From: Halorarum halophilum
GTDB taxonomy: Archaea > Halobacteriota > Halobacteria > Halobacteriales > Haloferacaceae
Reading direction: 5' to 3'
DNA: 64,000 nt
Assembly (NCBI RefSeq): GCF_013401515.1
Contig: NZ_CP058529.1
Location: 2,542,001-2,606,000 of the forward strand
Shown here: one piece after another, positions 45,613-54,441 of the stretch
Layout: every line of letters starts with the position of its first letter
Position numbering within the stretch: the stretch's first letter is position 1
Translations under genes and position numbers: made by a program
The notes under the pieces: generated by a model
Seen by the model: the letters and a program-made list of their open reading frames with translations, nothing else
Database searches by the model: none
What the model was told of the DNA's origin: nothing

Positions 45613-46524
45613 ATGGACATCGTCGTCTTCGGCGCCGGCGCGCTCGGGAGCCTCGTCGGCGGCGCCCTCGCCGGCAAACACGCGGTCACGCTGGTCGGGC
45701 GCGACCCGCACGTGGCGCGAATCCGGGAGGACGGCCTTCGCATCTCGGGGGAACTCGACGCCCTCGTCCACCCGGAGGCGACGACCGATCCCGCGGGACT
45801 CGTCGCCGACCTCGCGCTCGTGACGGTGAAGGCGTACGACACCGCCGAGGCGGCCGAGGCGCTCGCCGACGGCGACGTCGACCTCGTCTGCTCGCTCCAG
45901 AACGGCCTCACCGAGGGGACGCTCCGCGAGCGACTCGGCGACCGCGTGCTCGCCGGTACGGCGACCTACGGCGCGGAACTCGTCGACCCCGGCCACGTCC
46001 GCTGCACCGGGCTGGGTCGAATCCACGTCGGCGAACTCGACGACGGGGGGAGCGACCGCGCCGAACGGGTGGCTGCCGCGTTCCGCGCCGCCGAACTCGA
46101 CTGCGAGGCCGACCCCGCGATGGCCCGCCGCCGGTGGGAGAAACTGGCCGTCAACGCCGGTATCAACGCCGTGACGGCGCTCGCCGGGGTCGAAAACGGC
46201 GCGCTCGCGGGGCCGCCCGGAGCCAGGACCGCCGAGCGGGCCGCCCGCGAGACCGCCCGCGTCGCCCGGGCCGAGGGAGTCGACCTCACGGACGACGACG
46301 CCGTGACGGCGCTCCGAGATGTCGTCGACGAGACGGCGGCCAATCGATCGTCGATGTACCAGGACGTGCGGGCAGGCCGAAGAACCGAGGTGGAAGCCAT
46401 CAACGGCGCGGTCGTCGATCTGGGCCGGGCGAACGCCGTCGCGACGCCGACGAACGGGACGCTCGCCGAGCTGGTGCGGACCTGGGAGGCAGCCCGGGAC
46501 CTGCGGCCGCCGGACGCCGACTGA
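45613..46524 (+). CDS. panE: 2-dehydropantoate 2-reductase
   Basis: NADPH-dependent ketopantoate reductase, a step toward pantothenate and coenzyme A. The 303-residue product begins MDIVVFGAGALGSLVGGALA (Rossmann GxGxxG). It then has ALVTVKAYDTAEAAEAL, SLQNGLTEGTLRERLG, the catalytic-lysine segment RRRWEKLAVNAGINAVTAL, and the C-terminal SSMYQDVRAGRRTEVEAING. The ATG at 45613 was chosen over a longer frame whose extra 62 residues are low complexity. It is flanked by an inverted repeat pair (45535-45562, 46593-46620). Confidence 0.92.
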   Translation: MDIVVFGAGALGSLVGGALAGKHAVTLVGRDPHVARIREDGLRISGELDALVHPEATTDPAGLVADLALVTVKAYDTAEAAEALADGDVDLVCSLQNGLTEGTLRERLGDRVLAGTATYGAELVDPGHVRCTGLGRIHVGELDDGGSDRAERVAAAFRAAELDCEADPAMARRRWEKLAVNAGINAVTALAGVENGALAGPPGARTAERAARETARVARAEGVDLTDDDAVTALRDVVDETAANRSSMYQDVRAGRRTEVEAINGAVVDLGRANAVATPTNGTLAELVRTWEAARDLRPPDAD

Positions 46525-46592
46525 CCGTTCGACCTCGAGTCGTCGAACGCTCGACCCCGGGTCGGATCGTTCGCTGCATCAGCGTGAACGCC

Positions 46593-46620
46593 TCCGTTTC
46601 GGACTGCAGTCTATCGGTTT
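46593..46620 (-). repeat. Right inverted repeat bracketing panE
   Basis: Inverted copy of 45535-45562 (25 of 28 matches), 68 bases after the panE stop. The two arms enclose about 1.03 kb including all of panE. Confidence 0.65.
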
Positions 46621-46690
46621 GACTCAAATACGACGGACTTCGAAAGTTCGCGGACGGAACGGATGATCAGTGATTCGGCGGTCGGTGGCG

Positions 46691-48247
46691 CTACTCGACG
46701 TAGCCGAGGTCGCGCAGGCGTTCGGTCGCCTCCTCGTCCATCTCGTCGAGCGAGTCGTCGCTCACGTCGCCCTCGGCGGCGTCGGTCCACGCCCCGCCGG
46801 CGGCCGCCTCGAACTCCCCGAGCGCCGCCTCGGCGGCTTCGATCCGCTCGTCGTCGGTGCCGGCCAGGTCGTTCTCCTCCCCGGGGTCCTCGTCGAGCCG
46901 GTACGCCTCGTCCGGGATGCGGTCGATGCGGACGTACTTCGCGTCGGTGCTCCGTGCCGCGCGCATCCGGCTGTAGAACCGCGAGTCCTCCGGAAGGTCG
47001 ATGCCGGCAGCGGAGGCCTTCTCCTCCAGCTGCTTCAACTCCACCACGGGCCGGGAGTACTCGACGAACCCGTGCTCGCCCTCGGGCGACGCCGCCTGTC
47101 CGGGGTCGGGGTCGGTCGCGTTCGCGAACTCGCGGTAGTCCGCGGAGAGCAGCGACCGGGTCGCGTCCAGCGGGACGGCCTCCTCGCCCGGCGCGGTCGA
47201 CTCGCCGCCCTCGACGTCCAGCGTGTCGAGCACGGTGTGGTAGAGGTCGAGGAGTTCGACGGTGTCCTCGCGTCGACCGCCGTCGAGGGCGGGGTGTTTC
47301 ACCAGCAGCGGGACGTTCACCAGCGGGTCGTACAGGCAGAACTCGTGGCCGTACAGGTCGTGTTCGCCGTGGAGTTCGCCGTGGTCGGCGCAGACGACGA
47401 CCGCCGTGTCGTCCCAGCGGTCGGTCTCCTTCAGCCAGTCGAACAGCCGCGTGAGCTGGTCGTCGATGTGGGCGATCTCGGCGTCGTAGAGGTTCCGGAT
47501 GTCGGTCCACTCGTCCTCGTCGATGTCGCGGGCGCCCGAGTTGTACGCCTTCGAGTTCTGGCAGACCTCAGTCGAGTCGACGCCCGGCGCGTACTCGTCG
47601 ACGTACTCCGCCGGCGGGTGGTAGGGGAGGTGGGCGTCCATGAGGTTGATGAACGCGAACCAGTCGTCCCCGTCGGCCTCCGCGTCGTCCACGAACGACT
47701 TCGTCCGGTCGATGACGGCTGGCGTCTTCGAGTCCGCGCCCTCCCCGGACGCGAGGTACTCGTGGGCGACGTTGCCGAGCGAGACGAGCTTGTCCGCGAC
47801 CGACCGGAGCGCCTCGTTGTCGTTCATCGTCTTCCAGGCCCGGGCGAGCGGCCCGGAGAGGAAGTCGCCGGGCATCACCTCGAAGAAGTTGTCCTGGTCG
47901 TCGAAGCCGTCCGTGAGGTGGGTGTAGGGCGTGATCCACGCGTTCGAGGAGTAGCACGCCGTCCGGTATCCGGCCGCGGACAGCGTCTCCGCGAGCGTCG
48001 TCGCCCCCTCGAGGTAGGGGTTCTCCTGGTCCGCACCGTGCCGGTGGGGGTACATTCCGGTGAACAGCGAGGCGTGGACGGGCAGCGTCCACGGCGCCGG
48101 CGCGACCGCGTGCTCGAAGACGGTCGCCTCCTCGGCGAAGGCGTCGAGTCCAGGCGTCGTATCCCGGCCGTATCCGTACGGGCCGAGCCGGTCCTTCCTG
48201 ACCGTGTCGAGGACGACGAAGAGGACGTTCCCCGGCTCCTGATTCAT
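46691..48247 (-). CDS. Sulfatase-like hydrolase (alkaline phosphatase superfamily)
   Basis: A 518-residue protein with the sulfatase fold: NVLFVVLDTVRKDRLGPYGY (first metal Asp), a nucleophile region PWTLPVHASLFTG, and the later metal site VVVCADHGELHGEHDLYGHE. The usual Cys/Ser-x-Pro-Ser-Arg motif that matures to formylglycine is absent; Thr in WTLPVHA occupies the place. It may therefore be a phosphodiesterase or phosphotransferase rather than a true sulfatase. There is no signal peptide, so it is cytoplasmic. The start at 48247 matches the family N-terminus. Confidence 0.85.
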   Translation of the reverse strand: MNQEPGNVLFVVLDTVRKDRLGPYGYGRDTTPGLDAFAEEATVFEHAVAPAPWTLPVHASLFTGMYPHRHGADQENPYLEGATTLAETLSAAGYRTACYSSNAWITPYTHLTDGFDDQDNFFEVMPGDFLSGPLARAWKTMNDNEALRSVADKLVSLGNVAHEYLASGEGADSKTPAVIDRTKSFVDDAEADGDDWFAFINLMDAHLPYHPPAEYVDEYAPGVDSTEVCQNSKAYNSGARDIDEDEWTDIRNLYDAEIAHIDDQLTRLFDWLKETDRWDDTAVVVCADHGELHGEHDLYGHEFCLYDPLVNVPLLVKHPALDGGRREDTVELLDLYHTVLDTLDVEGGESTAPGEEAVPLDATRSLLSADYREFANATDPDPGQAASPEGEHGFVEYSRPVVELKQLEEKASAAGIDLPEDSRFYSRMRAARSTDAKYVRIDRIPDEAYRLDEDPGEENDLAGTDDERIEAAEAALGEFEAAAGGAWTDAAEGDVSDDSLDEMDEEATERLRDLGYVE

Positions 48248-48563
48248 ACCCCCTGCATCCATCCCGTGCCGAATACGTCTTCTGGTCCTCCGGAGTGTTG
48301 GCCGTCTGATTCGACTGTTCCCGGCCGAATCACGTCACACGTCCCGTTCGGCCAGCCGATCCGGATTCCGCCGGTCGAGCGGCTAGTTCACCCTCCGAAC
48401 GAAATTTTATATCGCGAAATAGAATTTATGACGGGTTCGCCGCTCTCATTAGCCTATCGCGGAAAACGGCGCGCAGGGTGCCGAAAACCGGCGGATCCAC
48501 GCGATTTAGGGCCGATAGCGGCGGCTCACGATCGGTCGAAAAACGTGAGAGGAATAGCCGGGG
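48248..48563. other. AT-rich spacer between sulfatase-like and NifU-type genes
   Basis: About 315 bases. It includes an AT-rich patch (AAATTTTATATCGCGAAATAG, about 48402-48422) that looks like a promoter, but no supported gene follows it on either strand before the convergent nifU-type stop. It could drive the sulfatase gene (minus strand) or a short untranslated RNA. Confidence 0.35.
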
Positions 48564-48950
48564 TTAGAAGGGGGCCTGGGGGCCTTCGTCGGACTCGCCG
48601 CCGTCGTCGCTCGACTCGCCGGGGAACGAGGGGGACGTGCCGCCGCCCGAGTGGCCCATCCCGCCGAGGTCGCCGTCGGCGCCGCCGCCCATGCCGGTGT
48701 CGGCGTGGACCTGGGTGATCTCGGGGATCTCCTTGGTCATGCGGGACTTGATGGCCTGGATGGTCATCGGGGAGATGCCACACCCCGAGCAGGCGCCGCC
48801 GAGCGCGATGTGGATCTCGCCCGACTCGCGGTCGAGGTGCTGGATGGCCGCGCTGCCGCCGTGCATCTGGATCTGCGGGAAGTTCCGCCGCAGGAAGTTC
48901 GTGACCCGCTCGCGAAGGTCGTCGTCGGCGTCCTGAGAGTCGGTGCTCAT
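48564..48950 (-). CDS. NifU C-terminal-type iron-sulfur scaffold protein
   Basis: A 128-residue protein. The first ~85 residues are the NifU/Nfu domain (RERVTNFLRRNFPQIQMHGG; ESGEIHIALGG), with the cluster-binding CxxC in ACSGCGISPMTIQ (C54, C57). It would carry a [4Fe-4S] cluster between subunits of a dimer for delivery to apo-proteins. A Gly/Ser/Asp-rich tail from ~95 is a haloarchaeal addition. No suf or isc gene lies adjacent. Confidence 0.92.
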   Translation of the reverse strand: MSTDSQDADDDLRERVTNFLRRNFPQIQMHGGSAAIQHLDRESGEIHIALGGACSGCGISPMTIQAIKSRMTKEIPEITQVHADTGMGGGADGDLGGMGHSGGGTSPSFPGESSDDGGESDEGPQAPF

Positions 48951-49020
48951 TAACGGAACGTTGGGAGTACGTCGGTTTATGCCTTGTGCTCGGTTCGAAG
49001 ATTCGGCCAGTATCGTCCCG

Positions 49021-49359
49021 CTACTCCCCCTCAGCCGGCGGTTCGAGGTCGAACACGCGGTACAGTTCGGACTCGATCTCCGCGACGTACCGCTCCAGGG
49101 TCGCCTCGAGCTTCTCGTCGTCCACGACGACGGCCGTGAGCCGCTCGCTCGGGTTCTCGGGGAGGTCGATCCGGAAGGTCCCCGACTCGGCGTCGTAGAA
49201 CGGCTCGCTCTCGTTCAGGATCTGCTGGTCGATGCCGTGGATCAGCTGGGAGTCGTACCGGTCGTTCATTGTCTCGAACGCGTTCTTGTACGCGCGCTGG
49301 AGCTCCGAGAAGTAGTGGACGTACTTGTCGTCGAACTTCTCGGGGTCGAAATCGGCCAT
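49021..49359 (-). CDS. DUF5783 family protein
   Basis: A 112-residue acidic, mostly helical protein beginning MADFDPEKFDDKYVHYFSELQ, with YKNAFETMNDRYDSQLIHGID and ERLTAVVVDDEKLEATLERY. I recall this as a haloarchaeal family, DUF5783. It may be cotranscribed with the NifU-type gene that follows on the same strand. The function is unknown. Confidence 0.8.
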   Translation of the reverse strand: MADFDPEKFDDKYVHYFSELQRAYKNAFETMNDRYDSQLIHGIDQQILNESEPFYDAESGTFRIDLPENPSERLTAVVVDDEKLEATLERYVAEIESELYRVFDLEPPAEGE

Positions 49360-49655
49360 TATCGGCTGATTTCGGTGGTGGCGACGTAAGCCCGGCGGTC
49401 CGGGAAATACACCGCATGGCGCGATAGAGAATCGGGTGACGGGGCGTCAGTGCTGTCACCCGATCGAGCGGCGAGGGCCGCACCGCCTACGGAAACTGTC
49501 GCGACTCGACGCTATCTCGGTAGCACAGACCTCGACGTGATACGCTCCCGTCGGCTGTCGGCCTCCGACCTGTCGCCTCCCGACGCGTTGGAGCATCCAC
49601 GGTTGGCTATCCGGAAACTGCGCTCTTTGCGTGTGCTATCGCATAGCGAGTCGCA

Positions 49656-50645
49656 ATGGCGAGCACCTCACTGGACGATCGACGTGCCGACGAACTCGAC
49701 TCGGACGCGCAGGCGCTGCTGGACGAACTCGGCGAGGTCGGCGCCCCGGACCTCAGCCACCTCTCGCCCGAGCAGGCCAGGACGCTGCTCGGCGACCTGT
49801 TCACGCCGGCGGTCGATCCCGAACCGGTCGCCGAAGTGGACGAGCGGAAGATCCGGGCGTACGCTCGTGACGTCCGCGTACGGATCTACGACCCCGACCC
49901 GGACCAGGCGCTCCCCGCGGTCGTCTACTTCCACGGGGGCGGCTGGGTCGTCGGCAACCTCGACACCCACGACAAGGTCGCCCGCGCGCTGGCGAACGAG
50001 GGCGAGTGCCTCGTCGTCTCCGTCGACTACCGGAAGGCGCCGGAACACCCCTTCCCTGCGGCCGTCGAGGACGCCTACCTCGTGACGAAGTGGGTCGCCG
50101 ACAACGCGGACGAACTCGGAACCAACAGGGGGCTGGCCGTCGCCGGCGAGAGCGCGGGCGGCAACCTCGCGACCGTCGTCGCGGGGATGGCCGCCGAGAA
50201 GGACGTGGGCGCGCCGGCGATCGACCACCAGGTGCTGTTCTACCCGGTGACCGACCACTCGTTCGACACCACCTCCTACGAGGAGAACGCGGACGGCTAC
50301 TTCCTGACGACGCGCGGGATGGTGTGGTTCTGGAACCACTACCTCCGGGACGACATCGACGGGGCGAACCTCCGGGCGTCTCCGCTGCGCGCCCGCGAGG
50401 AGGCCCTCGCCGAACTCCCGCCGGCGACCCTGTTCACCTGCGGCTACGACCCGCTCCGGGACGAGCAGTTCGCGTACGCCGAGGCACTCGCCGACGCGGG
50501 CGTCCCCGTCGAACACACCCACTACGAAGGGATGATCCACGATTTCGCCAACATGAGCGAACTCGCCGAACCCTTCCCGAACGTCGAGGCTGCAAACGAC
50601 GTGCAGGAGCAGGCCGGCGAGGCGGTCCGGGAGGCGTTCGAGTGA
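49656..50645 (+). CDS. HSL-type alpha/beta hydrolase (carboxylesterase)
   Basis: A 329-residue esterase of the hormone-sensitive lipase group. The oxyanion-hole motif is HGGGW (93-97), the nucleophile Ser166 is in GESAGGN, and the Asp and His lie in the C-terminal third (CGYDPLRDEQ; EGMIHDFANM). The first ~60 residues form the cap found in this group. It probably hydrolyses short acyl or aryl esters. The start at 49656 follows GCGAGTCGCA. The stop overlaps an ATG of a 43-codon frame. Confidence 0.92.
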   Translation: MASTSLDDRRADELDSDAQALLDELGEVGAPDLSHLSPEQARTLLGDLFTPAVDPEPVAEVDERKIRAYARDVRVRIYDPDPDQALPAVVYFHGGGWVVGNLDTHDKVARALANEGECLVVSVDYRKAPEHPFPAAVEDAYLVTKWVADNADELGTNRGLAVAGESAGGNLATVVAGMAAEKDVGAPAIDHQVLFYPVTDHSFDTTSYEENADGYFLTTRGMVWFWNHYLRDDIDGANLRASPLRAREEALAELPPATLFTCGYDPLRDEQFAYAEALADAGVPVEHTHYEGMIHDFANMSELAEPFPNVEAANDVQEQAGEAVREAFE

Positions 50646-50776
50646 TGGCCCTGGACGTGACCCCGGTGTCCGACGTCCCCGACCTCGGGTCGTTCTTCGG
50701 CGACGTGTTCGAGGCGGTCGTCGACCGGGAGGCCGGGATCCTCCAACACCGCCCCCTCGATACTCCCCGATCATGA
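50645..50776 (+). CDS. Short open frame between esterase and aldolase remnant
   Basis: A 43-residue frame whose ATG overlaps the esterase stop (TGATG) and whose stop overlaps the start of the broken aldolase gene (ATGA). The sequence (DVPDLGSFFGDVFEAVVDRE) has no family features. It could be a truncated gene or a coupling peptide. Support is arrangement only. Confidence 0.35.
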   Translation: MALDVTPVSDVPDLGSFFGDVFEAVVDREAGILQHRPLDTPRS

Positions 50777-51561
50777 ACCACTCCACCAACCCGCCCGGCT
50801 TACGGGAACGAATCGAGGACGGGGACGTCGTACTCGGGATCGCCGAGAACACGTACTCGCCGGCACTCGTCGAACTGTACGGCGAACTGGGGCTCGATTT
50901 CGTCTGGATCGATTTCGAACACGCGGGTCCCAGTCCGTGGGACGGAACGGCGATGGAGCAGCTACTCCGTGCGAGCGAACTGGCGCAGACGGAGCTGCTG
51001 GTTCGACTTCCGGTCGACGAGCCGGCACTCGTTCGGAAGACGCTCGACGCCGGCGTCAGGAACGTGTTCGTCTCGCACGTCGATTCGGCGGACGAGGTGA
51101 GGCGTATCGTCCGGGCGGCCCACTTTCGCTACGACGACGGGCCCGGCGAGCGCGGGCTCGCCGTTCCGAGAGCGAGCCGATGAGGTCTCGACGACGACTA
51201 CGTGGCGACCGAGGACGAGGAACTCCTGATCGGGGTGACCGTCGAGTCACGGCAGGCGGTCGAGAACATCGATTCCATCCTCGACGTTCCCGGGCTCGGG
51301 TTCGTCTTCGTCGGGCCGTTCGACCTCTCGGTCGCGTTCGGCCATCCGGGCGAACTCGACCACCCCGAGGTGCGGGACGCCGTCGAGATGATTCGATCGG
51401 CCGGCGTCGAGCGGGGCGTCCCCGTCGGCGGGCTCGGCTTCGGCATGGCGGACGTGAACGAGAAAGCCAGGAACGGGTATCAGCTGCTGAACGTCGGACC
51501 GACGACGCTCGCGATCCAGACCGTCGTCGAGGAGTGGCTGGACGAGTACGACGCGACGTGA
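50773..51561 (+). pseudogene. HpcH/HpaI aldolase family gene interrupted by a TGA
   Basis: A class II pyruvate-aldolase-type gene whose two halves are in the same frame, split by a TGA at 51181-51183. The first half carries DFVWIDFEHAGPS (the metal/base segment) and ELLVRLPVDEPALVRKTLDA. The second half carries IGVTVESRQAVENI and GFVFVGPFDLSVAFG. The context RASR-stop-GLDDDYV suggests that TGG (Trp) became TGA. Without readthrough the first product is 136 residues and lacks half of the barrel. One base accounts for the break, so it is recent or a sequence error. Confidence 0.85.
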
Positions 51562-51724
51562 GCACGTCGAGCCGGCCGCCTCCCGGAAGCCACCTACGGG
51601 CTGGCCAGCCGGCGTCCGTCGTCGGGTTCCCGGCGTCCGGATCCGAGACTGGACGTCGTAGCCAGGGGAGACGAAACGGGGAGACGGCGCGCTATCCGGG
51701 CGAGCTGACGGCGAGGATGGGCCC

Positions 51725-52351
51725 TCAGAACGTCGTCCAGGCGGTCGCGGCCTGCGACCGGTCGCGGACGCGCAACTCCCGCGCGCCGTCGTTCTCGCGG
51801 GTGTTGACGACGGTGTCGAACGGCTCGTACATCGTGTGGAGGGTCTGCTCGTCGTGCATCGTCGACCCGATGACGGCGACGGTGAACCACCCCTCGCTCT
51901 CGGCCTGCTTGGTGAGGACGCGGACGAACTGGTAGACGTCCTGCGGGTCGAGGTACATCAGCAGCTCCGAGAGCGAGTGGATGCCGACGCCGACCGGCGG
52001 GTCGTACTCCCGGAACTCCTCGAAGAAGTCGGTGAACTTCATCCCGATCTCGGTGAGGTTCTTCGGCGAGGAGACGTAGCGGACCCGGGGTTTGTCCGGC
52101 GTCCCGACGCCCCGCTGTTTGGAGACGCAGTCGACGACGGCGATCTCCGCAGGATCGAGCCCCCCAACCTCGGCGAAGCTCGCGCGTACCTCGTCGGCTG
52201 CGTCCCCGGTCGAGATGACGATCCCCCGCTCGACGGCGTCCCCGAGAAGGCGGAACATGAGGTCGTACTTCCCCGTCATCGGGGGGCCGGCGATGAGGAG
52301 GCTCCGCCCCTCGGGCGAATCACCGACAGACAGCGGGGAGTCCTCCAGCAT
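51725..52351 (-). CDS. KaiC/RAD55-like protein with degenerate P-loop
   Basis: A 208-residue RecA-fold protein. The Walker A site is altered (IAGPPMTGKYDLM, where Ser/Thr after Lys is Tyr). A Walker B-like strand (VGVGIHSLSELLMYLDPQ) remains. It ends in VRDRSQAATAWTTF. Without a proper P-loop it may bind but not hydrolyse nucleotides. It lies on the same strand as the KaiC gene and an unknown gene, about 75 bases after the latter, near the che locus, a common haloarchaeal setting for such regulators. The start at 52351 avoids reading into the upstream gene. Confidence 0.75.
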   Translation of the reverse strand: MLEDSPLSVGDSPEGRSLLIAGPPMTGKYDLMFRLLGDAVERGIVISTGDAADEVRASFAEVGGLDPAEIAVVDCVSKQRGVGTPDKPRVRYVSSPKNLTEIGMKFTDFFEEFREYDPPVGVGIHSLSELLMYLDPQDVYQFVRVLTKQAESEGWFTVAVIGSTMHDEQTLHTMYEPFDTVVNTRENDGARELRVRDRSQAATAWTTF

Positions 52352-52425
52352 ACGTATGAGGTTGCGACCGATGGTCAAGAACTTTGTCCACGCCGCCGTC
52401 GCCGTGCCGCCGGGTGGTTCGCGGA

Positions 52426-52872
52426 TCACTCGTTCGCGTCCCCGTCGTCGGACCGGCTCCGGAGGAACCGGGGGTACTGGAGCGCTCCGAGATCGTCGCC
52501 CCCGTCGAGGAGGCCGACGCGGTCGAGGCTCTCGGGGAGCCTTCCGGCGGGCCCCCGCTCGCCTCCCGGTCCAGGGGGCGAGCCGGCCACGTCGCCGTCC
52601 CGTGTCGCGCCATCGTCGCCGACGAGCCGGTCCCAGACGTCCCCGCGGTCGGGGACGTCACCCCGGAGGACCCGTGCCTTCTGTCTCCCTTCCTGGTAGG
52701 CGAGGTCGATGATACTCCGATCGTACGAGCTGTCGAGTGCGGCCAGGAGGCGGTCGAACTCCTCCTGGTTCTCGTAACCGAACTCGGAGGCGACGCCGAG
52801 CGCGAACGCCCGGTCGATAGCCTCCACCTCCGAGAGGTCCTCCCAGTCGGTTCCCAGGCGCTCCTCGTACAT
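52426..52872 (-). CDS. Conserved acidic protein between two KaiC-like genes
   Basis: A 148-residue protein. The N-terminal ~70 residues are helical and charged (YEERLGTDWEDLSEVEAIDR; ENQEEFDRLLAALDSSYDRS; LAYQEGRQKARVLRG). The rest is a disordered Gly/Pro/Asp-rich tail. The start shares one base with the KaiC stop (TGATG). It is probably a partner of the KaiC-like ATPase. No known family. Confidence 0.65.
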   Translation of the reverse strand: MYEERLGTDWEDLSEVEAIDRAFALGVASEFGYENQEEFDRLLAALDSSYDRSIIDLAYQEGRQKARVLRGDVPDRGDVWDRLVGDDGATRDGDVAGSPPGPGGERGPAGRLPESLDRVGLLDGGDDLGALQYPRFLRSRSDDGDANE

Positions 52873-53567
52873 CAGTGGGTGACCGCCCGGCCCGCGTCGA
52901 CGACCAACCCGTCGTCCGTGAACCGCAGGTCGTGGATGTCCGTGTCAACGTCGGTCCCGCGCATCTTCACAACCTGGACGCCCCGGGACATCCCGCCCTC
53001 CTCCATGTAGTTGTGGAAGAACACCACGCCGTGGGAGAGGTAGTGCTCGTCCGCGTAGGCGGACGGGTCCGTCATCTCGGAGATGAGGTATGTGGTCGCG
53101 TCCACGCGCTTGAGCGCGGAGAGGAACCTGATCATCGTGTCGTCGGTGTCGTCGAGGAAGAACCGGAGGAGCATCGTCGAGTCGATGACCACGCGGTCGA
53201 TGTCCCGCGAGTCGACGAACGAGGTGATGCGGTTGCTGATACTGTTCGAGTCGCGCCGTTCCCCGGGCATCCCGAAGAAGCGCTTGCCGTCTGGTGAGAA
53301 GGCGTCGAGGAACGTCACCTGACCCGAATCCAGCGCGTCCCCGAAGCCGAACCCGTACCCGCTCATGTCGTCCACGAGGTCCGCCTGGCTCTCGTGCATG
53401 CTGATGAACAGGCACCGGTCCCCCTCGGCGACGCCCTCGGAGAGGAACTGCGCCGAGAACGTCGTCTTTCCGCTCCCGGGGGGACCGCAGATGACGTAGA
53501 GCCTGCCGGCGGGGAGGCCGCCGCCGACGACCCCGTCGAAACCGCTCACGCCGCTCGATACACGCAT
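52872..53567 (-). CDS. KaiC-domain ATPase
   Basis: A 231-residue single-domain KaiC/RadA-type ATPase: SGVSGFDGVVGGGLPAGRLY, Walker A CGPPGSGKTTFSAQF (~27-41), catalytic Glu in FISMHESQADLV, and Walker B DIDRVVIDSTMLLRFFL. It probably acts as a signalling or regulatory ATPase; haloarchaeal copies are frequent next to chemotaxis and archaellum genes. It is first of a three-gene minus-strand run, divergent from nothing nearby and separated from cheW by about 270 bases. Confidence 0.88.
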   Translation of the reverse strand: MRVSSGVSGFDGVVGGGLPAGRLYVICGPPGSGKTTFSAQFLSEGVAEGDRCLFISMHESQADLVDDMSGYGFGFGDALDSGQVTFLDAFSPDGKRFFGMPGERRDSNSISNRITSFVDSRDIDRVVIDSTMLLRFFLDDTDDTMIRFLSALKRVDATTYLISEMTDPSAYADEHYLSHGVVFFHNYMEEGGMSRGVQVVKMRGTDVDTDIHDLRFTDDGLVVDAGRAVTH

Positions 53568-53841
53568 ACGTCAACTCCTTATCGAACCGTCAATAAGGGT
53601 TCCCACCCGAGTATCACGGTGGATAACCGCGGCACCTTCCGATCCGGCGGTCCCGCGCCGACTGGGGCGATAGCACGCGTCGATGACCTATCGAGATCCA
53701 CCGTGAGTGGGATTCGAATCACATTCGAAACACACTCGAATGATGTTTCGATGAGCTGGACGCTATCCGGAGAACGAACCGAAAACGAGCCGGGATCTTC
53801 GACCGACCGGCTCCCGGGACGGGAGTCCGAACTGGGACGCG

Positions 53842-54294
53842 TTACTGCGTTCGGGGTTCGACCCAGACGACGAACCGGTCGTCGCCCTTCACGATGCCCC
53901 TGACGTCGTCGTCGCCGGCCGTCGTGGCCTCGTCGACCTGTTCGGGGGCGACGTCGCGCACCTGGTACACCTCGTCGACGACCCAACCGACGGTGCCGCC
54001 CTCGTCGGTCTCCTGCGGGTCGAAGACGATGATTCGCTCGCGTGCGCCGTCCTCGGCGACCCCGAGCAGCGTCTTGGGGTCGATGATCGTCGTCGTTTTC
54101 CCGCGCAGGTCCATCACGCCCTCGACGTGCCGGGGCGAGTTCGGTATTGCCGTGAGTTCGCCCGCGTCGACGATCTCGTCGATGTAGGCGATGTCGAGAC
54201 AGTACGTCTCCTCGCCCAGCCCGAACTCGAGCACTTGCGTGATCTCCCCATCCTCGGCGGCGGGTCCGTCGGCCGCCTGTTGACTGCTCGCCAT
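53842..54294 (-). CDS. cheW: Chemotaxis adaptor CheW
   Basis: Couples transducers to the kinase CheA. The 150-residue SH3-like double-barrel protein shows VLEFGLGEETYCLDIAYIDE, ELTAIPNSPRHVEGVMDLRG, the TTIIDPKTLLG strand and GWVVDEVYQVRDVAPEQ. It is divergent from cheB across about 140 bases, which would hold both promoters. The first ~15 residues are an acidic extension. Confidence 0.95.
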   Translation of the reverse strand: MASSQQAADGPAAEDGEITQVLEFGLGEETYCLDIAYIDEIVDAGELTAIPNSPRHVEGVMDLRGKTTTIIDPKTLLGVAEDGARERIIVFDPQETDEGGTVGWVVDEVYQVRDVAPEQVDEATTAGDDDVRGIVKGDDRFVVWVEPRTQ

Positions 54295-54396
54295 GACCCT
54301 AACCGCCCCGTCGCCGGACTTAACCGTGTTCCCCGAACTATCACCGCTGAAATTCGGGACGGAGCCTTCAAGGAACGCCTGCGGATACGACGGTAC

Positions 54397-54441
54397 ATGT
54401 CAGGACAGGCCCCGGAACCGATCGGAGGTGCGCAGCCGTGA
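54397..54441 (+). CDS. 14-residue mini-frame coupled to cheB
   Basis: ATG at 54397 encodes MSGQAPEPIGGAQP then TGA, with the stop overlapping the cheB GTG (GTGA). Inside it is a GGAGGTG (54425-54431) that can serve as the cheB ribosome site. It may be a leader peptide that sets cheB translation, or chance. Arrangement is the only evidence. Confidence 0.3.
   Translation: MSGQAPEPIGGAQP

Noticed and set aside
45288-46622. A 444-residue frame across panE
   Set aside because: It is the +1 shadow of panE: Arg/Gly/Pro-rich with no motif.
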